A stretch of 23,169 nt of DNA, taken from assembly GCA_030538335.1 (NCBI GenBank), contig JAUNUE010000007.1:1-23169 (forward strand). Direction: 5' to 3'. Below, piece after piece: positions 8,467 to 15,071 of the stretch; the first letter of the stretch is position 1, and each line of letters starts with the position of its first letter. The translations under genes and the position numbers were made by a program. The notes beneath the pieces are model-generated. The model searched no databases. It saw nothing but the letters and a program-made list of their open reading frames with translations, and was not told the DNA's origin. The DNA is from Allobrachymonas sp. Its GTDB lineage: Bacteria; Pseudomonadota; Gammaproteobacteria; Burkholderiales; Burkholderiaceae_C.

Positions 8467-9578
8467 TGACTGAACCGACTTCTTCTTTCGCCCCGCTGCG
8501 CAACGACACCTTTTTACGCGCCTGCCTGGGGCAACCCACCGATTACACCCCCGTGTGGCTGATGCGCCAGGCCGGCCGCTACCTGCCGGAATACCGCGCC
8601 CTGCGCGCCCAGGCGGGCAACTTCATGGCACTGGCAACCAACCCTGCGCTTGCCACCGAAGCCACGCTGCAACCGCTGGAACGGTTCGCGCTCGATGCGG
8701 CCATCCTGTTCAGCGACATCCTCACCGTGCCCGACGCGATGGGACTCGGCCTGTCGTTCCAGCAGGGCGAGGGGCCGCAGTTTGCGCGGCCCGTGCGTGA
8801 TGAGGCAGGTGTTGCGGCACTTGCCATACCCGACATGGACAAGCTGCGCTATGTGTTCGACGCGGTCGCCAGCATCCGCCGGGCACTGGCAGGCCGCGTG
8901 CCGCTGATCGGCTTTGCGGGCAGCCCCTGGACGCTGGCCTGCTACATGGTCGAAGGCGCAGCCAGCAAGGATTACCGCACCATCAAGACCCTGCTGTATG
9001 CGCGGCCGGATTTGCTGCACCGTATTCTCACTATCAATGCCGACAGCGTGGCGGTCTATCTCAACGCGCAGATCGACGCAGGTGCGCAAGCCGTGATGGT
9101 GTTTGACAGTTGGGGCGGCGTGCTGGCCGATGGTGCGTTCCAGACCTTCAGCCTGGCCTATACGCAAAGGGTGTTGCAGCAACTCAAACGCCACGGTGCC
9201 GACGGCAAAGAGGTGCCGCGCATCGTGTTCACCAAAGGCGGTGGGCAATGGCTGCGCGATATGCGCGCGCTGGATTGCGATGTACTGGGCGTGGACTGGA
9301 CGGTTAACCTGGCCACCGCACGCGAGCAGCTTTCAGGCCACGACGGCCAACGCCCGCAAAGCCTGCAAGGCAACCTCGACCCGATCACGCTGTTTGCCCC
9401 GCCTGCCACGGTTGACGCTGAAGTGCAGCGCACGCTGGCAGCTTTTGGCGCACCTGAGCAAAATGCCGCACACAGTTGCCAGCATATTTTCAACCTCGGC
9501 CACGGCATCAACCAGCACACCCCGCCCGAGCATGTGGCGGCCATGGTCGAGGCCGTGCATCGGTATTCGCGCAGATAG
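8466..9578 (+). CDS. hemE: Uroporphyrinogen decarboxylase
   Basis: This 370-residue cytoplasmic enzyme removes four carboxyl groups from uroporphyrinogen III to give coproporphyrinogen III in heme synthesis. Both family signatures are present: WLMRQAGRYLPEYR (residues 31-44) and IGFAGSPWTLACYMVEG (148-164). The active-site segment FSDILTVPDAMGLGL (with Asp84) and the terminal LGHGINQHTPPEHV also match. The ATG at 8466 shares its A with the murJ stop TAA, so the two are translationally coupled. It is convergent with thiD, only 8 bases between the stops. Confidence 0.97.
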   Translation: MTEPTSSFAPLRNDTFLRACLGQPTDYTPVWLMRQAGRYLPEYRALRAQAGNFMALATNPALATEATLQPLERFALDAAILFSDILTVPDAMGLGLSFQQGEGPQFARPVRDEAGVAALAIPDMDKLRYVFDAVASIRRALAGRVPLIGFAGSPWTLACYMVEGAASKDYRTIKTLLYARPDLLHRILTINADSVAVYLNAQIDAGAQAVMVFDSWGGVLADGAFQTFSLAYTQRVLQQLKRHGADGKEVPRIVFTKGGGQWLRDMRALDCDVLGVDWTVNLATAREQLSGHDGQRPQSLQGNLDPITLFAPPATVDAEVQRTLAAFGAPEQNAAHSCQHIFNLGHGINQHTPPEHVAAMVEAVHRYSRR

Positions 9579-9586
9579 AAAGTTTT

Positions 9587-10459
9587 TCAGGCCAGCGGCA
9601 CCATCCGCATGGCCTGTGGCGCAAAGCCGTGGTTCACCGGGCCGTGGCCGCAGCCGATGCGGCCTTGCGCTCCGGCTTGCAGGGCCGCCCGCACATAGGC
9701 ACGCCCGCCTTGCACGGCCTGCAACAGGTCGGCACCCTGCGCCAGATGCGCAGCAATGGCTGCCGACAAGGTGCAGCCGGTGCCGTGGTTGTTTTGCGTT
9801 TCGATGCGGGTGTCGGTAAAGACGTGCTCGCTGCCGTCAGGCAATACCAGCACATCGCTGATGGCATCGCCTGCCAGGTGCCCGCCTTTGACCAGCACCG
9901 CAGCCTGCGTACCTTGTTGCAACTTGCGGCCCGCATGCAGCATGTCGTCTACCGAGGTGATGTCGCATTCGGCCAGCAGTTGCGCTTCCGACAGGTTGGG
10001 CGTGATGAGCTGACACAGCGGTGCCAGTTCGGCCAGCAACACCGGGGCTGCGGCGTGCTCCATGAGCGTGCTGCCGGTAGTGGCAACCATCACGGGGTCC
10101 AGCACCACGGGCTTGATGCGGTGTTGGCGCAGGCTGTGCGCCACGGCGCGAATGCTCGGTGCATCAGGCACCATGCCGATCTTGGCGGCGTCGCAGCCTA
10201 CATCCGTCATCACCGAATCGATTTGCGCCTGCAACATGTTGGGCGCTACGGGCAAAACGGCCTGCACACCCACGGTGTTTTGCGCGGTGAGCGCGGTAAT
10301 GGCCGACATGCCGTAGCAGCCCAGCGCGGCAAAAGTCTTGAGGTCAGCCTGGATGCCCGCGCCGCCACTGCTGTCAGATCCGGCAATGGTCAACAGACGT
10401 GGATAGGTAAAGCGGGCGGTTTGTGGATTCACGGGAGTATTCTTGCGGGATGCTGGCAT
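9587..10459 (-). CDS. thiD: Hydroxymethylpyrimidine/phosphomethylpyrimidine kinase
   Basis: This 290-residue ribokinase-fold enzyme phosphorylates HMP and then HMP-phosphate for thiamine synthesis. Visible motifs are AGSDSSGGAGIQADLK (26-41), ITALTAQNT, VLDPVMVATTG, TPNLSEA (153-159), VLVKGGH, and the anion hole with catalytic cysteine NNHGTGCT (223-230, Cys229). The last 20 or so residues are a short family-variable tail. It lies only 34 bases downstream of the nikO stop in the same direction, so it may be read as the last gene of the nickel transport operon. No other thiamine gene or TPP riboswitch is visible. Confidence 0.95.
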   Translation of the reverse strand: MPASRKNTPVNPQTARFTYPRLLTIAGSDSSGGAGIQADLKTFAALGCYGMSAITALTAQNTVGVQAVLPVAPNMLQAQIDSVMTDVGCDAAKIGMVPDAPSIRAVAHSLRQHRIKPVVLDPVMVATTGSTLMEHAAAPVLLAELAPLCQLITPNLSEAQLLAECDITSVDDMLHAGRKLQQGTQAAVLVKGGHLAGDAISDVLVLPDGSEHVFTDTRIETQNNHGTGCTLSAAIAAHLAQGADLLQAVQGGRAYVRAALQAGAQGRIGCGHGPVNHGFAPQAMRMVPLA

Positions 10460-10493
10460 ACGCCATCATATGCAATCTGGATGATTCCGAGCA

Positions 10494-11279
10494 CTAAGAA
10501 GCGCCATGTCCATGCTGAGCGCCTGCATGGCCGCCATTGATATGCACGTGTTGCATCAGCGAATGGGGCTTTTCCTGGCCATGCTTTTGCATCAGCGCTT
10601 CGTCGCCCAAGATGGCATCAGGCAAGCCATCAGCCACGATGCGACCTTCGTCAAGCACCACGATGCGGGTGCAGGTTTCCAGCAGCAGCTCCAGGTCGTG
10701 CGAAGCCACCAAAATGGTCGGGGCTGATTGCTGCAATATGGGAATCAGGCGGCGGCGCGTGCGCATATCCAGCCCCACGCTGGGTTCGTCGTAAATAATC
10801 ATCTCCGGCCCCATCGCCAGGATGCCGGCAATGGCGACCAGCCGTTTTTCGCCGCCCGAGAGGTGGTGAATTTCGCGCTGCGCCAGCTTTTGCGCACCAA
10901 CCCGTGCGAGTGCCATTTCTACCTGGCGGGCAACTTCAGCTTCGTCCAGACCCATATTGCGCAGGCCAAAGGTGATGTCTTCCCACACAGTCGGGCAAAA
11001 CAACTGGTCGTCGGTGTGCTGAAAGACCAGGCCCAGTTGCGGGTTGAAGCTGCCTTTGGCTACCGGCTGGCCTTGCAGCAAGACCTGTCCTGCTGTGGGC
11101 CCCAAAATGCCGGTGGCAAGCAAAAACAGGGTACTCTTGCCAGCGCCGTTTGGCCCCACCAGCCCTACTTTTTCGCCTGCACGGATGTGGATGTCCAGCC
11201 CATGCAGCACCTCATGCCCATTGGGGTAGGAAAAACTCACAGATTGCAGTTGCAACACGGCAGGGGCGCTGGCAGTCAT
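10494..11279 (-). CDS. nikO: ECF-type nickel/cobalt transporter ATP-binding protein (NikO/CbiO)
   Basis: This 261-residue ABC ATPase energises metal uptake. Walker A is GPNGAGKST (42-50), the Q-loop FQHTDDQLF (86-94) is typical of CbiO/EcfA, the signature is LSGGEKR (140-146), Walker B is MIIYDEP (160-166) and the switch histidine is His194. The end is histidine-rich (HVHINGGHAGAQHGHG, from 244), which ordinary ECF ATPases do not need and which suggests metal binding. I chose the ATG at 11279; a TTG at 11288 is possible. No clear ribosome binding site precedes it. It follows nikQ by 45 bases. Assignment to nickel over cobalt rests on the adjacent nikR. Confidence 0.92.
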   Translation of the reverse strand: MTASAPAVLQLQSVSFSYPNGHEVLHGLDIHIRAGEKVGLVGPNGAGKSTLFLLATGILGPTAGQVLLQGQPVAKGSFNPQLGLVFQHTDDQLFCPTVWEDITFGLRNMGLDEAEVARQVEMALARVGAQKLAQREIHHLSGGEKRLVAIAGILAMGPEMIIYDEPSVGLDMRTRRRLIPILQQSAPTILVASHDLELLLETCTRIVVLDEGRIVADGLPDAILGDEALMQKHGQEKPHSLMQHVHINGGHAGAQHGHGAS

Positions 11280-11324
11280 GGGGCACAAAGATTGAAATAG
11301 TCGGCAAGAATACCAGAGTGCCTT

Positions 11325-12074
11325 TTATCCAAGCCAGAACACGGCAACCACCACAGCCATGGAGCCGACCAACCCGCCCCAGTCAATGGTGGAAGGCGCC
11401 GGTTTTTCGCGCTTTACCTGCCTGCCGTAACCGCGCAGCCGCATGGCCTTGTAAATGCCTTCTGCCCGGTCGTAACTGCGCAGCAGCAGGCTGCCCGCCA
11501 GCCACGATTTGGTTTTGATGGTTTGCAGCGACCATGCCTTGTTCCTGAAACCGCGCAGCCGCATCGACACATTCATGTTGTGAATGTCTTCCTTGAGCAC
11601 TTCCAGGTAGCGCACCATCAGCAAGGCCATATCGACCATGATGAAAGGGATGCCCAGCGCACGCATGGCGTCGATGATGGTGAGCAGGGGCGAAACCGCC
11701 AGAAAGGCAATCGCCAAAGTCAAAATGCAATAAAACCGCGCCATCAGCAGCAGGGCCGCATGCACGCCTTCGCGGCTGATGGTGATGGGACCAAACTGGT
11801 ACCACACGGTTTTGCCGCCCGCCAGCAGCCAGCCCACAGCCATGCACAACACCAGCAGCGAGGGGTAGCGCAGGCGCCGCAGCAAATAGGCAAAGGGCAA
11901 GCCTGACAACCCCCAGAACAGGGCCGTAACCGCCAGCATGACTGGCACCGTGCGCAACTGCGTGACCGCAGAAAAGGCAAAAGCCAGCAACAACAAGGCG
12001 ACCAGGCGCAGGCGTGCGTCCCAGCGCGCCAGTACCGAGCTGCCGCCCTGGTGCTGGATGAAGTGCCCGTTCAT
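11325..12074 (-). CDS. nikQ: ECF transporter transmembrane (T) component, NikQ/CbiQ
   Basis: This 249-residue membrane protein couples the substrate-binding S component to the ATPase. It has several hydrophobic helices and, in the cytosolic region, two copies of MRLRG (171-175 and 211-215). These match the paired Ala-Arg-Gly-type coupling motifs of the EcfT/CbiQ family. The N-terminal WDARLRL segment is also typical. Its ATG overlaps the nikM stop as ATGA, so the two genes are translationally coupled. Family and position are secure; substrate is inferred from context. Confidence 0.94.
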   Translation of the reverse strand: MNGHFIQHQGGSSVLARWDARLRLVALLLLAFAFSAVTQLRTVPVMLAVTALFWGLSGLPFAYLLRRLRYPSLLVLCMAVGWLLAGGKTVWYQFGPITISREGVHAALLLMARFYCILTLAIAFLAVSPLLTIIDAMRALGIPFIMVDMALLMVRYLEVLKEDIHNMNVSMRLRGFRNKAWSLQTIKTKSWLAGSLLLRSYDRAEGIYKAMRLRGYGRQVKREKPAPSTIDWGGLVGSMAVVVAVFWLG

Positions 12075-12712
12075 AAACCTGCCAGCAACTGCGGCCTGGT
12101 TTGCCGCAGGAACATCACCACCAGCGCCGTGACAATGCCTTCAACCACGATCACCGGAATATGCAGCAAGCCCAAGGTGATGATGGCCGAGCGCTCTACT
12201 GTTGCATCCAGATGCGGTGGAATGGTGTAGTAGAGGAACAGGATGAACAAAGCCACCGATACGGCTGTGGCAATGGCCCCTGCACTGAACCCGAACAAGG
12301 CCGTGCGACCTTTGCTGGGGTTGGCGCTGCGCGCCTGCATGTGAAAGATCATGGCCGACAGCAGCGAAGGCAAGCCGATGATGATGCCGTTGACCCCCAG
12401 CGTGGTCAAGCCGCCATGGCCAAACATCACGGCCTGGAAAAACAGCGCCACCAAAATGGCCGGAAAGGCAAAATAGCCCAATACCGCGCCCAGCAACCCT
12501 GACAGCACCAAATGCACACTGGCCGGTGGTATGGGAATCTGGATTAGCGATGCCGAAAAAAACGCCGCTGCCAGCAAAGCCGCTTTGGGAATGTGCTCGC
12601 GCGGGTCGCCGCGTTGTTTGATCTTCCAGATGCAAAACGCGGCAGCCGCTGCCGAGACAGCATAGCCCGCCACAGTAAACGGCAGGGGGAGGATTCCGTC
12701 AGGTACGTGCAT
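12071..12712 (-). CDS. nikM: ECF transporter substrate-binding membrane component, NikM/CbiM
   Basis: This 213-residue integral membrane S component binds the metal. It starts with MHVPDG, the invariant N-terminus whose Met1 amine and His2 coordinate the ion in characterised NikM/CbiM proteins. His67 in SVHLVLSG matches the third known ligand. GHGGLTTLGVNG is another family signature. About six to seven helices follow. The start is forced by the MHxPDG motif and overlaps the nikL-like stop as ATGA. There is no separate nikN/cbiN gene; that role is presumably taken by the two upstream exported proteins. Metal type (nickel) is inferred from nikR. Confidence 0.95.
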   Translation of the reverse strand: MHVPDGILPLPFTVAGYAVSAAAAAFCIWKIKQRGDPREHIPKAALLAAAFFSASLIQIPIPPASVHLVLSGLLGAVLGYFAFPAILVALFFQAVMFGHGGLTTLGVNGIIIGLPSLLSAMIFHMQARSANPSKGRTALFGFSAGAIATAVSVALFILFLYYTIPPHLDATVERSAIITLGLLHIPVIVVEGIVTALVVMFLRQTRPQLLAGL

Positions 12713-13221
12713 CAGGCAGCCTTTTTACGCGAGAAAAACAGCCCCGTACCCACAAAGCCCCAAATCACCGAAGCACCCATCATCCAGCGCTGCATGGGGC
12801 TTTGGGGCGCAGAAGACTGGGCAGCTACCGCAGCCTGGCTTGCAGCAGAGGCCCCTGCCACAGCCGGATCGGCGCTGTCACCAATCATGATGTGGATCAT
12901 GGAGCCATGTCCGGCTTCCCGGGCCTGAATGGCCCACTCCCCCGGAATGGAGGTGTCGGGCGAAAAGGCAAAACGCCCCTGCGCATCGGTTTTGCCGGTA
13001 AGCCAGGGCTTGCCCGGATCGTTGGGCGCGTAAACCGTGACTTGCGCCATGGTCATGGGGTCGCCCGCATCGTATTTGGCCTGTAATGCAATCTTGGGCG
13101 CCATTTCCATCTTGTAATCAAGTTTGGCACCGTGCGCCTGCGCCCCCGTGGGCAGCAGGCCAAGCACGGCAATGGTGCCAGCAAGGCCGCCTACAAGCCT
13201 GGAGAAGAGTATGCGACGCAT
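12712..13221 (-). CDS. nikL: Exported, C-terminally membrane-anchored accessory component of the nickel transporter (NikL-like)
   Basis: This 169-residue protein has a signal peptide (residues 1-29, ending GAQA) and a mature chain predicted to start at His30 (HGAKLDYKME). A small beta-rich domain follows (about 32-115, with VTVYAPNDPGKPWLTGKTD and RFAFSPDTSIPGEW, resembling carboxypeptidase-regulatory-like folds). Then come an Ala/Ser-rich linker and one C-terminal transmembrane helix (about 148-164) with a KK stop-transfer. Order and topology match NikL of NikKLMQO-type systems, which replace NikN. An AGGAGG ribosome binding site lies 8 bases before the start. The stop overlaps nikM. The gene symbol is by context. 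Confidence 0.75.
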   Translation of the reverse strand: MRRILFSRLVGGLAGTIAVLGLLPTGAQAHGAKLDYKMEMAPKIALQAKYDAGDPMTMAQVTVYAPNDPGKPWLTGKTDAQGRFAFSPDTSIPGEWAIQAREAGHGSMIHIMIGDSADPAVAGASAASQAAVAAQSSAPQSPMQRWMMGASVIWGFVGTGLFFSRKKAA

Positions 13222-13244
13222 GCTTTTTCCCTCCTTTTACCTTT

Positions 13245-13991
13245 TTAGTGCCACTGAACGTTGCAATGGCCTTCGCCTGCGTGGCCGATATGCTTGCCCT
13301 TGAGGGCAATGGTGTGTGTGCCACCCTTGGCAAACGGCGCAAAGCCAACAGCGGTTTTGTTCATGTCATGCCCAGCGCCTGCCGAAGCATCGCCAAAGAT
13401 GTGGTCGAGGTGGAACGTCATTTCCATATTGCTCTTGCCATTGGCTGCCAGAAAGCCCTTGCGCTCGTCACCCACATACTCGCCGCAGCGGTAGGTTGCC
13501 CCTTCCTTGCTGACGAGTTTGAAGTCAACCGTCTTGCCCGCTTTGGTGGCTTTGCCTACGAATACGGTGGCATAACCGGCTGCAGGGCCGCTTTTGGCGG
13601 GTGTGACCTTCCAGGAGATGGCGTTGTAATGGCCTGCCGGAGCCTGCACCTGGCCTACGGGTACCAAACCTTCTTTGTCAGCCCCCTTGACCAGGTCCAC
13701 CACATGCATGCCGGGCAGCGCCACTTGGGATTTCACGGGAATGTCCCCGTTTTTGTCGGCATCGTAAGGAGCAGAAGTCTGGTAAGCCGTAACGTCAGAC
13801 AGGGCAACATAGACATTGGTGAACTTCAATGCCCAGCCGTCTTTGGTCAGCTTTGGTGCACGAAAGCCCTTGGTGGTCAGTTCTTCACCGTTGGCCTGAA
13901 ATTGCAGGGTGCCGTTTTGGGCAAAAGCTGGGGCAGAAACCCCCAACAGGGTTGCACAAGCAAGGGCGAGGCAAGAAATACGTGCATTCAT
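13245..13991 (-). CDS. Periplasmic protein heading the nickel transporter operon (NikK position, family not recognised)
   Basis: This 248-residue protein has a signal peptide cleaved near AFA/Q25. The mature domain is beta-rich. It has Cys169 (TYRCGEY) and Cys243 (GHCNVQW), which could form a disulfide, and many histidines: H96, H121, FHLDHIFGD (H194, H197), H208, H226, and a tail HIGHAGEGHCNVQWH. These could bind Ni2+ or Co2+ in the periplasm. It occupies the place of nikK in NikKLMQO operons, but I do not see the usual DUF4198/COG5266 pattern, so homology to NikK is not claimed. A GGAG ribosome binding site is 8 bases upstream. A strong promoter precedes it and it is 23 bases from nikL. Confidence 0.75.
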   Translation of the reverse strand: MNARISCLALACATLLGVSAPAFAQNGTLQFQANGEELTTKGFRAPKLTKDGWALKFTNVYVALSDVTAYQTSAPYDADKNGDIPVKSQVALPGMHVVDLVKGADKEGLVPVGQVQAPAGHYNAISWKVTPAKSGPAAGYATVFVGKATKAGKTVDFKLVSKEGATYRCGEYVGDERKGFLAANGKSNMEMTFHLDHIFGDASAGAGHDMNKTAVGFAPFAKGGTHTIALKGKHIGHAGEGHCNVQWH

Positions 13992-14040
13992 GAGAAATCT
14001 CCTTTGTTGACAAAAACCAATGGCCCGATGTGTCAGCTTG

Positions 14041-14050
14041 ATGAATTCAT
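14041..14050. repeat. Perfect palindrome in the leader of the nickel operon
   Basis: The bases read ATGAATTCAT, a 10-base perfect palindrome, about 20-30 bases downstream of the expected transcription start of the nickel operon. It could be part of a NikR or other repressor site. It is short and AT-rich, so chance is a real possibility. Confidence 0.3.
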
Positions 14051-14076
14051 AATTAACAGACTGAAAACGCAGGGCG

Positions 14077-14105
14077 AATATAGGCTCTTAAGAACATTTT
14101 GTCAA
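14077..14105 (-). promoter_or_regulatory. Near-consensus sigma70 promoter of the nickel transport operon
   Basis: On the minus strand there is TTGACA (14100-14105), a 17-base spacer, then TATATT (14077-14082): a perfect -35, ideal spacing and a five-of-six -10. Upstream (14106-14140) the strand is A/T-rich with an A-tract, like an UP element. The expected start is near 14070, giving a leader of about 78 bases to the first gene. A promoter this strong usually needs a repressor, which fits control by the divergent nikR. Confidence 0.75.
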
Positions 14106-14480
14106 TAAGTAATTAGCGATCTTCATAAATTTTTTAAAGCGCATAGGATCAGATGAAAGTATTATTTCTTCTTGAATATGCTCTGGTGCGCTGTGTTGCT
14201 GCTGGGCGAAAGACAAACAGCACAAGCAACAAACCATCAGACAAGTGCTGCCGGAAGGCTGCTTGCCATGTGCCTGCGATGCGTTTGTTCCCCCGGATTC
14301 GGGCGGTTTGCAGCGTTGCAACGTTTGCCCGCTGCGTTGCTTCGTTGCATGGACTATGGGTCGTGTTTCATGCCTTGCATCTCATTTTTGAACCTGTTTT
14401 GAAATTTTCTGTGGGCGCGAAACCATGAAAAGCGGGTCAGAAGCAATGCACTTCGCGCGGAAACTGGAGACAAGTTGTAA
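14106..14480. other. Long intergenic region between nikR and the nickel operon, no gene supported
   Basis: These 375 bases are A/T-richer near 14106-14180 than the flanking genes. Only short frames occur: 14153-14428 plus has an AGGA before its ATG but a Cys/Arg/Ala-rich product with no recognisable domain. I see inverted repeats: TTCAT/ATGAA at 14122-14157, GCATA/TATGC at 14141-14181, CGTTGCAACG at 14314-14323, and TTTCATG/CATGAAA at 14366-14430. None has the spacing of the E. coli NikR operator. No tRNA or known riboswitch is seen. Confidence 0.5.
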
Positions 14481-14500
14481 GATGGCACAATGCAGCCATC
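14481..14500. promoter_or_regulatory. Inverted repeat upstream of nikR, candidate operator
   Basis: GATGGC and GCCATC form a perfect 6-base inverted repeat with an 8-base spacer, 28 bases before the nikR ATG. Its place fits an autoregulatory operator. The half-site is not the known enterobacterial NikR sequence, so this is position-based inference. Confidence 0.35.
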
Positions 14501-14527
14501 ACACTCTGAATCTTGAGGGAGGACACC

Positions 14528-14995
14528 ATGGAGCGCTTCACCATCTCGCTGGAAGAAAGCCTGGCACAGCAATTTGACCAACTCGTCATCGACCAGGGCT
14601 ACCAGAACCGTTCAGAGGCCGTGCGCGACCTGCTGCGCCAGAAGCTGACCCATGTGAACCTGGAACAAGACCAGGCGCCCTTCTGCGTAGCCAGTCTGTC
14701 TTATGTGTACAACCACGACGCGCGCGACCTGGCCGAGCGCCTGATGGTGTACCAGCACAACTACCACGATGTGGTGGTGGTGACCACCCACGTGCATCTC
14801 GACCACGACAACTGCCTCGAAACCACGCTGCTGCGCGGCCCGACCGAGCGCGTGCGCAAATTTGGCGAACTGGTCATTACCGAACGCGGCGTGCACCACG
14901 GGCAGATCAATATCGTGCCGGTGAACGTGGACGAGCACGAGGCGCACGGCCATTCCCACGAACACAACCACATGCACGTCAGCCCGGCGAGTTGA
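14528..14995 (+). CDS. nikR: Nickel-responsive transcriptional regulator NikR
   Basis: This 155-residue protein has a ribbon-helix-helix DNA-binding N-terminus (MERFTISLEESLAQQFD, GYQNRSEAVRDLLRQ, residues 1-38) and a C-terminal ACT-like nickel-binding and tetramerisation domain. All four high-affinity nickel ligands of E. coli NikR are present in the same spacing: His77 (YQH), His88 and His90 (HVH), Cys96 (DHDNC). The end carries an extra histidine-rich tail, HEAHGHSHEHNHMH (137-150), beyond the usual family end. The start at 14528 has GGGAGG 5 bases upstream. It is divergent from the transporter operon, which it very likely represses when nickel is plentiful. Confidence 0.96.
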   Translation: MERFTISLEESLAQQFDQLVIDQGYQNRSEAVRDLLRQKLTHVNLEQDQAPFCVASLSYVYNHDARDLAERLMVYQHNYHDVVVVTTHVHLDHDNCLETTLLRGPTERVRKFGELVITERGVHHGQINIVPVNVDEHEAHGHSHEHNHMHVSPAS

Positions 14996-15020
14996 GGGCT
15001 TGCTGCTTCGCAAAAAGAAA

Positions 15021-15052
15021 CGGCCACCCCATCAACAGGGGTGGCCGTTTTT
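15021..15052. terminator. Bidirectional rho-independent terminator
   Basis: A perfect 10-base stem, CGGCCACCCC (15021-15030) with GGGGTGGCCG (15038-15047), closes a 7-base loop. It has a T-run on the right (15048-15052) and an A-rich run on the left (15012-15020). It lies between the convergent nikR and metQ stops and can terminate both. Confidence 0.93.
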
Positions 15053-15071
15053 CAAGCAGCGCAGGGAAAAA

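Noticed and set aside
14088..14321. Minus-strand short frame with a cysteine-rich hydrophobic stretch
   Set aside because: It overlaps the operon promoter and upstream element, has no ribosome binding site, and does not look like a real lipoprotein.
14153..14428. 91-codon plus-strand frame in the nikR/nickel operon gap
   Set aside because: An AGGA precedes the ATG, but the product is Cys/Arg/Ala-rich without a domain and the region looks regulatory. Not called as a gene.
13992..14527. E. coli-type NikR operator (GTATGA-N16-TCATAC)
   Set aside because: No such pair occurs at the required spacing; TTCAT/ATGAA and GCATA/TATGC pairs have spacers that are too long.
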